A stretch of DNA of 64,000 nucleotides from an uncultured Oscillibacter sp. (GTDB lineage: Bacteria; Bacillota; Clostridia; Oscillospirales; Oscillospiraceae). The notes beneath the pieces were generated by a model, which saw nothing but the letters and a program-made list of their open reading frames with translations, did not search any database and was not told the origin of the DNA. The DNA lies in the NCBI GenBank assembly GCA_910586735.1, contig CAJUJW010000003.1:1-64000 (forward strand), given 5' to 3'. Both the position numbers and the translations under genes were made by a program. Shown here piece by piece: positions 8,295-16,988 of this stretch (positions are counted from its first letter, which is position 1; every line of letters starts with the position of its first letter).

Positions 8295-9239
8295 GTGGCC
8301 CCGAAGATCGTCTGCGTCGCGGGCCCCACGGCCTGCGGCAAGACCACCCTGGGGGTGCTCCTGGCGAAGCGGTACGGCGGCGAGGTGGTCTCCGCCGACT
8401 CCATGCAGATCTACCGCGGCCTCACCATCGGCGCCGCCGCCCCCACCGAAGACGAGATGGACGGCGTGCCCCACCATATGATCGCCGTGGCGGACCCGGA
8501 GGAGCAGTGGTCCGCCGCCCGGTACGCCCAGGCGGCCATCCCCGTCATCGACGGCATCCTCCGCAGGGGGAAGCTGCCCATCCTGGTGGGGGGCACGGGC
8601 CTCTGGATGGACGCGGCTGTCCGGGGCCACGGCTTCGCGGCGGGCAGCGCCGGGGGGCGCGTGCGAAAGGAGCTGGAGGCCCGCCTGGCGGCGGAGGGCA
8701 TCGCCCCCCTGCTGGCGGAACTCCGGGAAGTGGACCCGGCGGCGGCGGAACGTCTCCACCCCGCCGACGAAAAGCGCGTCCTCCGGGCCCTGGAGGTCTG
8801 GCGGGAGACAGGGAAGACCATCACCGCCCACAATGAGGAGACGAAAGCCCTGCCCCCCCGGTACGACGCCGTGTGGATCGGCCTCCGGTTCGCTGACCGG
8901 GAGGACATGAAGGCGCTCATCGACAAGCGGGTGGACCGCATGGCGGAGGAGGGCCTCCTGGAAGAGGTCCGGGCCCTTTTAAGCCGGGGCCTCCCCCGGA
9001 ACGCCACGGCCCTCCAGGCCATCGGCTACAAGGAGTTCCTGGGGGTCCTGGAGGGGACGAGGACGGAGGCGGAGGCCCTGGAGGAGGTGAAGCTCCGCTC
9101 CCGGCAGTACGCCAAGCGGCAGCTGACCTGGCTGCGGCGGAATCCGGCCATCCACTGGATCATCTGGGAAAAAGACAGAAATTTTGCCCATGCCCTACAG
9201 CGTTCGACGGAAATTCTCTCCGCCGCGGGGGTATGCTAG
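8295..9239 (+). CDS. miaA: tRNA dimethylallyltransferase MiaA
   Basis: A 314-residue enzyme that adds the dimethylallyl group to A37 of tRNAs reading UNN codons. It has the P-loop GPTACGKTT (Ala-Cys in place of the common Ala-Ser), SADSMQIY and PHHMIAVADP in the substrate-binding part, GGTGLW, RVLRALEV and the C-terminal RQYAKRQLTWLRR motif. The chosen start is GTG at 8295, six bases after GGAGG; a longer frame to 8262 overlaps the preceding gene. The mutS-mutL-miaA-hfq order is common in Gram-positive bacteria. Confidence 0.95.
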   Translation: MAPKIVCVAGPTACGKTTLGVLLAKRYGGEVVSADSMQIYRGLTIGAAAPTEDEMDGVPHHMIAVADPEEQWSAARYAQAAIPVIDGILRRGKLPILVGGTGLWMDAAVRGHGFAAGSAGGRVRKELEARLAAEGIAPLLAELREVDPAAAERLHPADEKRVLRALEVWRETGKTITAHNEETKALPPRYDAVWIGLRFADREDMKALIDKRVDRMAEEGLLEEVRALLSRGLPRNATALQAIGYKEFLGVLEGTRTEAEALEEVKLRSRQYAKRQLTWLRRNPAIHWIIWEKDRNFAHALQRSTEILSAAGVC

Positions 9240-9345
9240 AAATTGGAAAAACGAGTCCCCCGGTTACTCCGGGGAGCCGCCGTTTTGCCGGACAACCAAA
9301 GGGCGCCTCTCAAGGCGCGAGACATGAGAAAAAGGAGCGGACAAC

Positions 9346-9573
9346 ATGCAGAACAAACAGAACCTACAGGACCTCTTCCTCCTCCGGGCCAAGCGGGACC
9401 GGGTGCCCGTCACCATGTTCCTGATGAACGGGTTTCAGATGCGGGGGACCATCACCGGCTTCGACCCCTTTGTGGTCGTTCTGGACAGCGAGGGGCGGCA
9501 GCAGGTGATCTACAAGCACGCCATTTCCACCATCGCCCCCACCCGGCCGGTCTCCCTGGCCGAGGAGGAGTGA
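9346..9573 (+). CDS. hfq: RNA chaperone Hfq
   Basis: A 75-residue Sm-like protein, the short form typical of Firmicutes. Sm1 includes the VTMFLMNGFQMRGTITGFD region with the conserved Gln8-equivalent near the N-terminus (NLQDLFL), and Sm2 contains VIYKHAISTI, matching the YKHAI signature of the U-rich RNA-binding pore. It forms a hexameric ring that pairs small RNAs with mRNAs. AAGGAG lies upstream of the ATG. It follows miaA after a 106-bp spacer with a small GC hairpin. Confidence 0.97.
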   Translation: MQNKQNLQDLFLLRAKRDRVPVTMFLMNGFQMRGTITGFDPFVVVLDSEGRQQVIYKHAISTIAPTRPVSLAEEE

Positions 9574-9613
9574 GAAGCCCGCCTAGGAGGCGGAAAGGGA
9601 TACATAGAAAGCC

Positions 9614-10915
9614 ATGAAAAAGAAAACAACCGGCCTGGGCGCCAGGCTGCTGATGGCCGCCCTGTTCCTGGGGGTGACGGCCTACTTCGGCATTCAGGCG
9701 TTCCAGTTTCTGGACGACCCCCTGAGCCTCACCCTGGCCTATCAATACGAGGTGGAGCGGACCCAGGACCTGACGGGCTTTCTGATCCGGGAGGAGCGGG
9801 TGCTGCCCGACGAGGGCGGCGGCCTCCTCCGGATTCAGCGGGCCGAGGGCGAGCGGGTGGCCGCCGGGGGAATCGTGGCCTCGGTCTACGCGGACCAGGC
9901 TTCCCTGGACCGGCAGGCGGAGATCGACAGCCTGGAGAGCCGGGTGGAGCAGCTCCAGTACGCCCAGGACCTGGCCCTGGCGGCGGAGACCACCCGGAAG
10001 CTGGACGCCCAGATCACCCAGAATCTCCTGGAGTACCGCCGCTTCCTGACGGCGGACAGGCTCTATGACGCGGAGAGCACCGCCCTGGAGCTGCGGGCCA
10101 TGGTCCTCAAGCGGGACTACAGCGACACGGGAAACGGGGACATCTCCCTCCAGCTCCAGGAGCTGGGGGCCCAGCTCTTGGCCCTCCGGTCCCAGTCCGA
10201 GGGCACCGTCCGCCGTATCACCGCCCCGGAGGCGGGGCTGTACTCCTCGGAGGTGGACGGCTTTGAGTCCGTGCTGACCCCGGACCTGGTGGAGGACCTG
10301 ACGCCCTCCGGCCTCTCCGCCCTGCGGGCGGACCCCTCCGCCGTCTCCCAGGTGGGGAAGCTGGTGCTGGGGGACGAGTGGTACTACGCCGCCGTCATGT
10401 CCGCTGAGGACGCCGCGGCCCTGCTCCAGCGGCAGGAGGAGCTGAGACGGGCCGGGGACAGCCTGTACCTCCGCTTTTCCAAGGGGGTGGACCGGGACCT
10501 GCCGGTGACTCTCCGGTTCACCGGCCCCCGGGAGAACGGGCAGGTGGTGGCCGTCTTCTGGGGGAACGCCTACCTCCGGGAGCTGACCCTCCTGCGCCAG
10601 CAGCGCTCCCAGGTCATCACGGACACCATCAGCGGCATCCGGGTGCCAAAGGAGTGCCTCCGGGCGGAAAAGGCGTACCTGGACGAGAACGGCCAGAGCG
10701 CCACCCAGGAGGCCATCGGCATCTACTGCCTGGTGGGCCGGGAGGCCCGGTTCAAGCCGGTGCAGGTGGTCCACAGCGCCGAGAGCTTCGTCCTGGTCAC
10801 CCCCGCGCCGGAGCTGAACCCGGAGGTGGCCGGGGACGCCAAGCGGATCATCCGCCCCGGGGAACAGGTGGTGGTCTCCGCCCGCGGCCTCTTCGACGGG
10901 AAGGTGCTCACGTAG
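9614..10915 (+). CDS. HlyD-family membrane-fusion-like protein
   Basis: A 433-residue protein with one N-terminal membrane helix (about residues 10-30) and an extracytoplasmic part. It has the biotinyl-lipoyl-like beta hairpin (residues about 70-95, GERVAAGGIVASVYAD), a coiled coil (about 100-180) and a C-terminal barrel region. Such HlyD-like proteins commonly sit upstream of the yggS-sepF-divIVA division cluster in this lineage, as here. No ABC transporter partner is nearby, so an envelope or division role is more likely than export, but this is inference. Confidence 0.82.
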   Translation: MKKKTTGLGARLLMAALFLGVTAYFGIQAFQFLDDPLSLTLAYQYEVERTQDLTGFLIREERVLPDEGGGLLRIQRAEGERVAAGGIVASVYADQASLDRQAEIDSLESRVEQLQYAQDLALAAETTRKLDAQITQNLLEYRRFLTADRLYDAESTALELRAMVLKRDYSDTGNGDISLQLQELGAQLLALRSQSEGTVRRITAPEAGLYSSEVDGFESVLTPDLVEDLTPSGLSALRADPSAVSQVGKLVLGDEWYYAAVMSAEDAAALLQRQEELRRAGDSLYLRFSKGVDRDLPVTLRFTGPRENGQVVAVFWGNAYLRELTLLRQQRSQVITDTISGIRVPKECLRAEKAYLDENGQSATQEAIGIYCLVGREARFKPVQVVHSAESFVLVTPAPELNPEVAGDAKRIIRPGEQVVVSARGLFDGKVLT

Positions 10916-10973
10916 GGGCCGCTTCCCAAAGCCGCCGCAATTCCAAGAGAACGGGACAGAGCCCTGCCCCTAC
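10912..10973. repeat. Short REP-like palindrome
   Basis: GTAGGGGC (10912-10919, containing the stop codon of the preceding gene) and GCCCCTAC (10966-10973) form inverted arms around 46 bp. It is a degenerate member of the TAGGGGC repeats found elsewhere in the window. Confidence 0.5.
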
Positions 10974-11010
10974 AACAATCCATAATCCATAAAGAAAGAA
11001 GGACGCATCC

Positions 11011-11703
11011 ATGTCTATCGCGGAAAACATCGCCCAGGTCCGGGCCAGCATCGCCGCCGCCGCCAGGGAGGCGGGGCGGGCCCCCTCTGAAATCACCCTG
11101 GTGGGGGCCAGCAAGATGAATGACGCCGCCGCCTGCCGGGAGGCCATCGCCGCCGGTATCGACGCCCTGGGGGAGAACCGGGTCCAGGAGATGACGGCCA
11201 AGCTGGAGGAAAACGCCTACGACGGCGCGCCCCTCCACTTCATCGGCCACCTCCAGCGGAACAAGGTGAAGCAGGTGGTGGGGAAGGTCTCCCTGATTCA
11301 GTCCGCCGGGTCCCTGGAGCTGCTGGAGGAGATTGAGAAGACCGCCGGGAAGCTGGACATTGTGCAGGACATTCTGCTGGAGGTGAACATCGGCCGGGAG
11401 GAGGCCAAGAGCGGCTTCCTGCCCGAGGCCCTGCTCTCCGGGGCGGAAACGGCCCTGGAAAAGCCCCATATCCGGGTGCTGGGCGTGATGACAATTCCCC
11501 CCGCCGACGCGGACCGGGAGGCCAACCTCCAATATTTTGACAAAGTTCGGGCGCTTTTTATTGACATGAGCGAGAAATTGTTTCATAATAAACTCCAGGT
11601 TCTGTCAATGGGCATGAGCGGCGATTACGAGGACGCCGTCCGCGCCGGGGCAACCATGGTCCGGGTGGGCACCGCCATCTTCGGCAGCCGCCATTACACA
11701 TAA
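11011..11703 (+). CDS. yggS: YggS-family pyridoxal phosphate homeostasis protein
   Basis: A 230-residue PLP-binding barrel protein of the YggS/PROSC/YlmE family. The PLP lysine is in LVGASKMND near residue 32. GENRVQEM, HFIGHLQRNK and the C-terminal GMSGDYEDAVRAGATMVRVGTAIFG phosphate-binding segment are all present. It maintains free PLP and amino-acid balance rather than acting as a classical enzyme. It is directly upstream of sepF, as ylmE is upstream of ylmF in Bacillus, so it belongs to the division gene cluster. Confidence 0.95.
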   Translation: MSIAENIAQVRASIAAAAREAGRAPSEITLVGASKMNDAAACREAIAAGIDALGENRVQEMTAKLEENAYDGAPLHFIGHLQRNKVKQVVGKVSLIQSAGSLELLEEIEKTAGKLDIVQDILLEVNIGREEAKSGFLPEALLSGAETALEKPHIRVLGVMTIPPADADREANLQYFDKVRALFIDMSEKLFHNKLQVLSMGMSGDYEDAVRAGATMVRVGTAIFGSRHYT

Positions 11704-11733
11704 GATCATCAAGATCAACACGGAGGTACGCGT

Positions 11734-12171
11734 ATGAGCATCCTGGAGGAACTGAAAAAACTGACCCATCCCTATGAGGATGAGGACGACGATCCCGCCG
11801 GCTTCGAGGACGAGCTGGAGGAGCGGGACATGTTTGAGGACCGCCGGTCCCGCACGGACGACCGGCGGAACAAGGTGGTCAACATCCACGCCACCACCCA
11901 ATTGAAGGTCATCCTGGTGAAGCCCGAGCGGTTTGAGAACGCCTCGGAAATCGCCGACCAGCTGAAGGACAAGCGGACCGTGGTGCTGAACCTGGAGTCC
12001 ACCAACAAGGACGTGGCCCGGCGGCTGATCGACTTCCTGTCCGGCGTGGCCTACGCCGGGGAGGGCAAAATCAAAAAAGTGGCGGCCAACACCTACATCA
12101 TCACGCCCTACCATGTGGACATCGAGGGCGACCTGATCGACGAGCTGGAAAACAACGGACTCTATTTCTAA
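11734..12171 (+). CDS. sepF: Cell division protein SepF
   Basis: A 145-residue protein. A flexible acidic N-terminal part ends in a positively charged stretch, followed by the conserved C-terminal DUF552 domain (residues about 65-140) with KPERFENASEIADQL, VLNLES and the GEGKIKKVAANTYIITP region. SepF links FtsZ polymers to the membrane and to one another at the division septum. The N-terminal MSILEELKKL could form the membrane-binding amphipathic helix. GGAGGT precedes the ATG. It is followed by divIVA. Confidence 0.95.
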   Translation: MSILEELKKLTHPYEDEDDDPAGFEDELEERDMFEDRRSRTDDRRNKVVNIHATTQLKVILVKPERFENASEIADQLKDKRTVVLNLESTNKDVARRLIDFLSGVAYAGEGKIKKVAANTYIITPYHVDIEGDLIDELENNGLYF

Positions 12172-12207
12172 GAAACATTTGGACTTGCGCGCTGGGGAGG
12201 ATATGCT

Positions 12208-13104
12208 ATGCTGACACCGCAGGAGGTTTCCGCCCGCTCTTTCACCAAGACCATGATGGGCGGGTACAACATGACCATGGTGGACGAGTTTCTGGACGAG
12301 CTCACCGAAGACTACACGTCCCTTTACAAAGAAAACACCTCTCTGAAAGCCAAGATGAAGGTGCTGGTGGAGAAGGTGGAGGAGTACCGGGCCACGGAGG
12401 AGTCCATGCGGGCCACCCTCCTCACCGCCCAGCGGATGGCGGACTCCATCATCAAGGAGGCCGAGGAAAAGCGGGACGCCATCCTCCGGGAGGCGGACGC
12501 CTCCGCCCAGGAGAAGCTGGATAGCTTCCGCAAAGAGGCCGAGCAGTACGGCAAGCGCCTCCAGCAGGGGCAGGAGGAGATTCAGCGCTTCGTGGCCGAG
12601 ACCCGGGCCCTGTGCGAGAAGGAGCTGAAATTCCTGGACGAGTTCCCCACCCTCCCGGTGGAGGCTGGGGAACCGGCGGACGCCGGCGTGGTGGAGGAGA
12701 TCGAGGAGAAGGTCCTGGCCGCGGCAGAGGCCGCCGCCCCCGCTCCCGAGCCCCCCGTACCGGAGGCCGCGCCGGAACCCGTGGAGGAGGTCCTCCGGGT
12801 CCTGGTGGCCGGGCCCCAGGCCGCCCAGGCGGCTCAGCCCGCGCCCGCCGCGCCGGTCCAGAGAACCGCGCGGCCTGCGGCCGCGCCTGTTACGCCCGCT
12901 GCCCCTGCCGCACCTGTTACGCCCGCCGCGCCGGTTTCTCCCGCCCCCAGCTCCGTACACACCGCCCCCACGCCCTCGGCGGAGAAGCTGCTGGACAGCC
13001 TGGCCGCCGCAGCGGAGCTGCCGGAGGAGGACCTGACCGCCACCCGGCGTGTGAACATCAACGAGCTGAAATTCGGCCCCAATTACAGAAGCGACGCGGA
13101 CTGA
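12208..13104 (+). CDS. DivIVA-domain protein
   Basis: A 298-residue protein. The N-terminal DivIVA domain begins LTPQEVSARSFTKTMMGGYN, the membrane-binding loop region, and is followed by a long coiled coil (about residues 30-150). The C-terminal half is rich in Ala, Pro and Val with repeated short AAPVTPA-type units and is likely disordered. DivIVA proteins bind curved membrane at poles and septa and organise division or wall growth. It lies 37 bp downstream of sepF, so the pair is probably co-expressed. Confidence 0.93.
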   Translation: MLTPQEVSARSFTKTMMGGYNMTMVDEFLDELTEDYTSLYKENTSLKAKMKVLVEKVEEYRATEESMRATLLTAQRMADSIIKEAEEKRDAILREADASAQEKLDSFRKEAEQYGKRLQQGQEEIQRFVAETRALCEKELKFLDEFPTLPVEAGEPADAGVVEEIEEKVLAAAEAAAPAPEPPVPEAAPEPVEEVLRVLVAGPQAAQAAQPAPAAPVQRTARPAAAPVTPAAPAAPVTPAAPVSPAPSSVHTAPTPSAEKLLDSLAAAAELPEEDLTATRRVNINELKFGPNYRSDAD

Positions 13105-13121
13105 TAAGGAGAGTGAGGCCC

Positions 13122-14003
13122 ATGACCGGCCAGCGGCCCATCATCGCCTTTCTTTACGACTTCGACAAGACCCTCTGCACCACGGACATGCAGAACTACG
13201 CTTTCATTCCAAGCCTTGGCATGACCCCGGCGGACTTCTGGGCGGAGGCCAACGGCTTCGGGAGGCAGAACCGCATTGACGGCATCCTGGCCTATATGTA
13301 CATCATGCTCCGGGAGGCGGAACGGCGAAACCGCCCCTTCACCCGGGAGGACCTGGTGGAGAAGGGCCGGGGGATCGAGCTCTTTCCGGGGGTGGAGGGC
13401 TGGTTCGGCCGGGTCAACGCCTTCGGGGAGACCCAGGGGGTCCGGGTGGAGCACTACGTGATTTCCTCCGGCCTCCGGGAGATCATCGAGGGGTCCTCCA
13501 TCAGCCGGGAGTTCAAGGAGATTTACGCCAGCGAGTTTTACTACGACCCGGCGGGCCGCCCGGCATGGCCCAAGCTGGCGGTGAACTTTACGGCCAAGAC
13601 ACAGTTTGTCTACCGGATCAACAAGGGGGTCCTGGATGTCTCCGACGACAAGACCCTCAATGACTCCATGCCCGACGACAGCAAGCGGGTGCCCTTCCCC
13701 AACATGATCTACATGGGGGACGGGCTCTCGGACGTGCCCTGTATGAAGATGATGCGGGCCTACGGCGGGCAGGCTATCGCGGTCTACCAGTCCGGCAACC
13801 GGGCCGGGGTGGAGGAGCTGCTGGCCAAGCGGCGGGTGGACTTCATCTTCCCGGCGGACTACCGGGAGGGCACGGGGCTGGACACGACGGTGAAGGACAT
13901 CATCCGCAAAATCGCCGTGGCCGACCGGCTGTGGGGGGAGAACCACCGGCAGCTGAGGCATTTGGGGGAGGATGTCCTTCCCGACCAGGTGGAGTTGTTT
14001 TGA
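13122..14003 (+). CDS. HAD-superfamily phosphatase
   Basis: A 293-residue haloacid-dehalogenase-fold hydrolase. Motif I is FLYDFDKTL with the nucleophile Asp and acid/base Asp (DxD). Motif II is VISSGL and motif IV IYMGDGLSDVPCM, giving the phosphoserine-phosphatase-like pattern. The long helical cap lies between residues 20 and 120. The substrate is unknown. The start is the ATG at 13122 after AAGGAGAG; a longer open frame upstream overlaps divIVA and is a shadow. It is the last gene of the forward block and is followed by a hairpin with seven T. Confidence 0.85.
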   Translation: MTGQRPIIAFLYDFDKTLCTTDMQNYAFIPSLGMTPADFWAEANGFGRQNRIDGILAYMYIMLREAERRNRPFTREDLVEKGRGIELFPGVEGWFGRVNAFGETQGVRVEHYVISSGLREIIEGSSISREFKEIYASEFYYDPAGRPAWPKLAVNFTAKTQFVYRINKGVLDVSDDKTLNDSMPDDSKRVPFPNMIYMGDGLSDVPCMKMMRAYGGQAIAVYQSGNRAGVEELLAKRRVDFIFPADYREGTGLDTTVKDIIRKIAVADRLWGENHRQLRHLGEDVLPDQVELF

Positions 14004-14032
14004 AAGTCCCCCCGCGAGGGGAGACTTTTTTT
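14003..14032 (+). terminator. Terminator of the division-cluster operon
   Basis: AAAGTCCCC and GGGGAGACTTT form a stem with one bulged base, followed by a run of seven T. It starts at the stop codon of the HAD gene. Confidence 0.75.
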
Positions 14033-14033
14033 C

Positions 14034-14166
14034 GGCCCTTGCGGGCGGGGGTTTTGGTAGTTGTCGAATCGGCTTTCTCCTCTTTTTGCTGCCGCTCACC
14101 TGGCGCTGGCGGGGCTGGTGCGCCTACCGCCTTCTATCGGCAGACCTCTGTAGGGGCGGCACGTTT
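14034..14166. repeat. Short derivative of the composite intergenic repeat
   Basis: This stretch shares the CGCCC-GGGCG hairpin, the GGGGGTTTTGGT-GTTGTCGA segment, the GCTGCCGCT core and the CTATCGGCAG...GTAGGGGC tail with the long repeat copies at 28 kb and 44.6 kb, but lacks their middle 200 bp. No gene is seen between the HAD gene and asnS. Confidence 0.7.
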
Positions 14167-14218
14167 CTCCTTTTACCCCCAGCCTAGCCGGGGGTTGTCC
14201 TTGGTACTGCCAACACAA

Positions 14219-14250
14219 AGCCCGGCGGCCTAAGCCGCCGGGCTCTTTTT
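14219..14250. terminator. Terminator between convergent HAD and asnS genes
   Basis: AGCCCGGCGGC (14219-14229) pairs with GCCGCCGGGCT (14234-14244) over a CTAA loop, followed by CTTTTT. It ends just before the asnS stop and may serve both strands. Confidence 0.85.
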
Positions 14251-14256
14251 GAATTC

Positions 14257-15651
14257 TCAGAAGTCGGCGCTGCCGACAGTACGCGGGTGCGGCAGCACAT
14301 CCCGGATGTTGCTCACGCCGGTGAGATACATCACCAGCCGCTCAAACCCCAGGCCGAAGCCCGCGTGGCGGCAGCTTCCGTACCGCCGCAGATCGCAGTA
14401 CCACCAGTAGTCCTCGGGCTTCATGCCCAGCTCCTTAATCCGGGCCTCCAGAATCTCCAGCCGCTCCTCGCGCTGGCTACCGCCGATGATCTCCCCGATG
14501 CCGGGCACCAGGCAGTCCGCCGCGGCCACGGTCTTCCCGTCGTCGTTCAGCCGCATGTAGAACGCCTTGATCTCCTTGGGGTAGTCCGTGACGAACACCG
14601 GGCGCTTGAAGACCTGCTCGGTCAGATACCGCTCGTGCTCCGTCTGGAGGTCGCAGCCCCAGTAGACCTTGTAGTCAAACTTGTCGTTGTTCTTCTCCAG
14701 GATGGACACCGCCTCGGTGTAGCTCACCCGGCCAAAGTCCGAGGAGGCCACGTGCTCCAGCCGCTCCTTGAGTCCCTTGTCCACAAAGCTATTGAAGAAG
14801 TTGATCTCGTCCGGGCACCGTTCCATGACCTTTTGGATGGCGTACTTAATCATGGCCTCCGCCACGTCCATGTCCCCCGCCAGGTCGCAGAAGGCCATCT
14901 CCGGCTCAATCATCCAGAACTCGGCGGCGTGGCGCTGGGTGTTGGAGTTCTCCGCCCGGAAGGTGGGCCCGAAGGTGTACACGTCGCCGAAGGCCATGGC
15001 GAAGTTCTCCGCGTTCAGCTGGCCGGAGACCGTCAGGTTGGCGGGCTTGCCGAAGAAGTCCTGGGAGAAGTCCACCTTGCCGTCCTCGGTCCGGGGGGGA
15101 TTCTCGGGGTCCAGGGTGGTGACCCGGAACATCTCCCCGGCGCCCTCGCAGTCGCTGGCGGTGATGATGGGGGTGTGGACGTAGACGAAGCCCCGGCTCT
15201 GGAAGAACTCATGAATGGCAAAGGCGGCGGCGCTGCGCACCCGGAAAGCGGCGGAGAACAGGTTGGTCCTGGGCCGCAGGTGCTGGATGGTCCGCAGGTA
15301 CTCCACGGTATGCCGCTTCTTCTGGAGAGGGTAGTCCGGCGTGGAGGGCCCCTCCACCTGGATTTCGGTGGCTTTCAGCTCCAGGGGCTGCTTGGCCTCC
15401 GGGGTGAGGACCACGGCGCCCGTGACGATGAGGGCGGCGCCCACGTTCTGGGCGGCGATGTCCCTGTAGTTCTCCAGGGTCCCGGCCTCCATGACCACCT
15501 GGAGGTTTTTGAGGCAGGAGCCGTCGTTGAGCTCAATGAAGCCGAAGTTTTTCATGTCCCGGATAGTGCGGGCCCAGCCGCCGACGGTGATCGACTGCCC
15601 GTCGAGGGAGTCTTTGCCGGCGAAGACCGCCGCGATTTTCGTGTAGGTCAT
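14257..15651 (-). CDS. asnS: Asparagine-tRNA ligase
   Basis: A class II aminoacyl-tRNA synthetase of 464 residues. An N-terminal OB-fold anticodon-binding domain (VGGWARTIRDMKNFGFIELNDGS) is followed by the class II core with motif 2 (TFRAENSNTQRHAAEFWMIE) and the C-terminal motif 3 (GFGLGFERLVMYL). The TFRAENSNT sequence is typical of AsnRS rather than AspRS. The start is taken as the ATG at 15649-15651, 8 bases after AGGTG; an in-frame GTG three codons upstream is possible. A sigma-A promoter lies directly upstream and no T-box leader was seen. Confidence 0.96.
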   Translation of the reverse strand: MTYTKIAAVFAGKDSLDGQSITVGGWARTIRDMKNFGFIELNDGSCLKNLQVVMEAGTLENYRDIAAQNVGAALIVTGAVVLTPEAKQPLELKATEIQVEGPSTPDYPLQKKRHTVEYLRTIQHLRPRTNLFSAAFRVRSAAAFAIHEFFQSRGFVYVHTPIITASDCEGAGEMFRVTTLDPENPPRTEDGKVDFSQDFFGKPANLTVSGQLNAENFAMAFGDVYTFGPTFRAENSNTQRHAAEFWMIEPEMAFCDLAGDMDVAEAMIKYAIQKVMERCPDEINFFNSFVDKGLKERLEHVASSDFGRVSYTEAVSILEKNNDKFDYKVYWGCDLQTEHERYLTEQVFKRPVFVTDYPKEIKAFYMRLNDDGKTVAAADCLVPGIGEIIGGSQREERLEILEARIKELGMKPEDYWWYCDLRRYGSCRHAGFGLGFERLVMYLTGVSNIRDVLPHPRTVGSADF

Positions 15652-15690
15652 GTTGTTCACCTGATTTCTATGATTTCATATGGATGATAC

Positions 15691-15718
15691 ATTATACCAT
15701 AAATTCCCCCTTTTGCAA
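15691..15718 (-). promoter_or_regulatory. Sigma-A promoter of asnS
   Basis: On the minus strand TTGCAA (15713-15718) and TATAAT (15691-15696) are 16 bp apart, and TGG directly before the -10 makes it an extended -10 element. Confidence 0.75.
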
Positions 15719-15723
15719 GGGGC

Positions 15724-16206
15724 TCACTTGTGATACCTGGTTCCGGCGTTAATTTGATACGCCCGATAGATCTGCTCCAGCAGCATCACCCGCGCCAGGT
15801 GGTGCGGAAACGTCATCCTCGACATGGAGAGTTTCTCCGCCGCCTCGGCCTTGAGGGATTCATGAATCCCGAAGGACCCCCCCATGAGGAACACAACCCG
15901 GCTCTCCCCCCGGTTGGCCCAGCGGGCCAAAAGCCCCGCCAGGTCTTCGCTGGAGCGCTCCCGCCCCTCCACGCACAGGGCCGCCAGCGTGGCCGACGGC
16001 GGCAGCTTCCCCCGGATGGCCGACGCCTCCCGCGCCAGGGCCGCCTCAATCTGGGCCGGGGACGGGTCCTCCGGCAGACGCTCCTCGGGCAGCTCCACCA
16101 CGTCCAGCTTGCAGTATCGGCTCAGCCGCTTTTGATACTCCGCCGCCGCCCCGGCGTAAAACCGCTCCTTCAGCTTCCCCACGCACAGAAGGGTTATCCG
16201 CTGCAT
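15724..16206 (-). CDS. rlmH: 23S rRNA (pseudouridine-1915-N3)-methyltransferase RlmH
   Basis: A 160-residue SPOUT methyltransferase, the usual RlmH length. It methylates pseudouridine 1915 in helix 69 of 23S rRNA on the assembled 70S ribosome. It has the N-terminal LCVGKLKERF, the FLMGGSFGI knot loop that binds S-adenosylmethionine, and the C-terminal LLEQIYRAYQI...YHK motif. It overlaps yycJ by 13 bp. In Bacillus the orthologue also lies at the end of the wal gene cluster. Confidence 0.95.
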   Translation of the reverse strand: MQRITLLCVGKLKERFYAGAAAEYQKRLSRYCKLDVVELPEERLPEDPSPAQIEAALAREASAIRGKLPPSATLAALCVEGRERSSEDLAGLLARWANRGESRVVFLMGGSFGIHESLKAEAAEKLSMSRMTFPHHLARVMLLEQIYRAYQINAGTRYHK

Positions 16207-16988
16207 ACCGCGCCTCCCTCCAGCACATAGGCCCCGCTGAGGCGGTCCCTGGGGGCGGCGGAGAGCCGGGGGCTGAGCCCGGCGGCGCGCAGGGCCGTCT
16301 CCACCGCCCGGAGGGCCATGGCGGGGCTGTTGTTCTCCTGGCTCAGGTGGGCCAGGACAATCTCCCGGGCCCCGGCCCTGGCCAGGGTGACGGCAAAGGC
16401 GGCGGCGGCCTCGTTGCTCAGGTGTCCGCCGGGGCCCAGGATGCGCTCCTTTAGAAAATAGGGATAGGGCCCGCTGCGGACGGCCTCCACGTCGTGATTG
16501 GCCTCCAGGGCCGCCAGGGCCACGCCGGGGAGAACCGCCTCCGCCTCCGGCGTCACCACGCCGCTGTCCGTCAGCAGGCCGAAGCCCCCGTCGGGGGTGT
16601 CGAACCGGTAGCCCAGGGCGCCGGGGGAGTCGTGGGAGGTGGGGAAGGGGGTGACGGCGCAGTCTCCCACGAAAAAGGTCCCCGCCGCCTCCCGCAGGCG
16701 GTCCTCCAGCAGGACCAGGCGGCGCAGCAGGTCCCGGCCCGCCGGGGCCGAGGCGTAGACGGGGCAGTCCGTGCGCTTGAGCAGGGTCTGGAGCCCGGCG
16801 ATGTGGTCCGCGTGGGTGTGTGTGATGAGGACGGCGTCCAGGTCCCCCAGGGTCAGCCCCAGGTCCTGGAGCCCCCGGCCGATGCGGCGGCAGGAGACGC
16901 CCGCGTCCACCAGAACGCGCCCGCCCTCCCAGCGCAGAAGCAGCGCGTTCCCGGAGGAGCCGCTGGCCAGGGTATGTACGGTGGTCAC
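16194..16988 (-). CDS. MBL-fold hydrolase, YycJ/WalJ-like
   Basis: A 264-residue metallo-beta-lactamase-fold protein. It begins with HTLASGSSGNALLL and carries the THTHADHIAGL metal motif near residue 60, then TSHDSPGALGYRF, LEANHD and HLSQENNS. This set is characteristic of YycJ (WalJ), a presumed double-strand DNA exonuclease or processing enzyme that follows walK-yycH-yycI in Bacillus. Here it is separated from those genes by murA, a GNAT and a TfoX-C gene but stays directly upstream of rlmH. Confidence 0.92.
   Translation of the reverse strand: MTTVHTLASGSSGNALLLRWEGGRVLVDAGVSCRRIGRGLQDLGLTLGDLDAVLITHTHADHIAGLQTLLKRTDCPVYASAPAGRDLLRRLVLLEDRLREAAGTFFVGDCAVTPFPTSHDSPGALGYRFDTPDGGFGLLTDSGVVTPEAEAVLPGVALAALEANHDVEAVRSGPYPYFLKERILGPGGHLSNEAAAAFAVTLARAGAREIVLAHLSQENNSPAMALRAVETALRAAGLSPRLSAAPRDRLSGAYVLEGGAVCSG

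Noticed and set aside
15652..15723. T-box leader of asnS
   Set aside because: The leader is only about 35-40 bases between the -10 and the start codon and shows no T-box or specifier structure.
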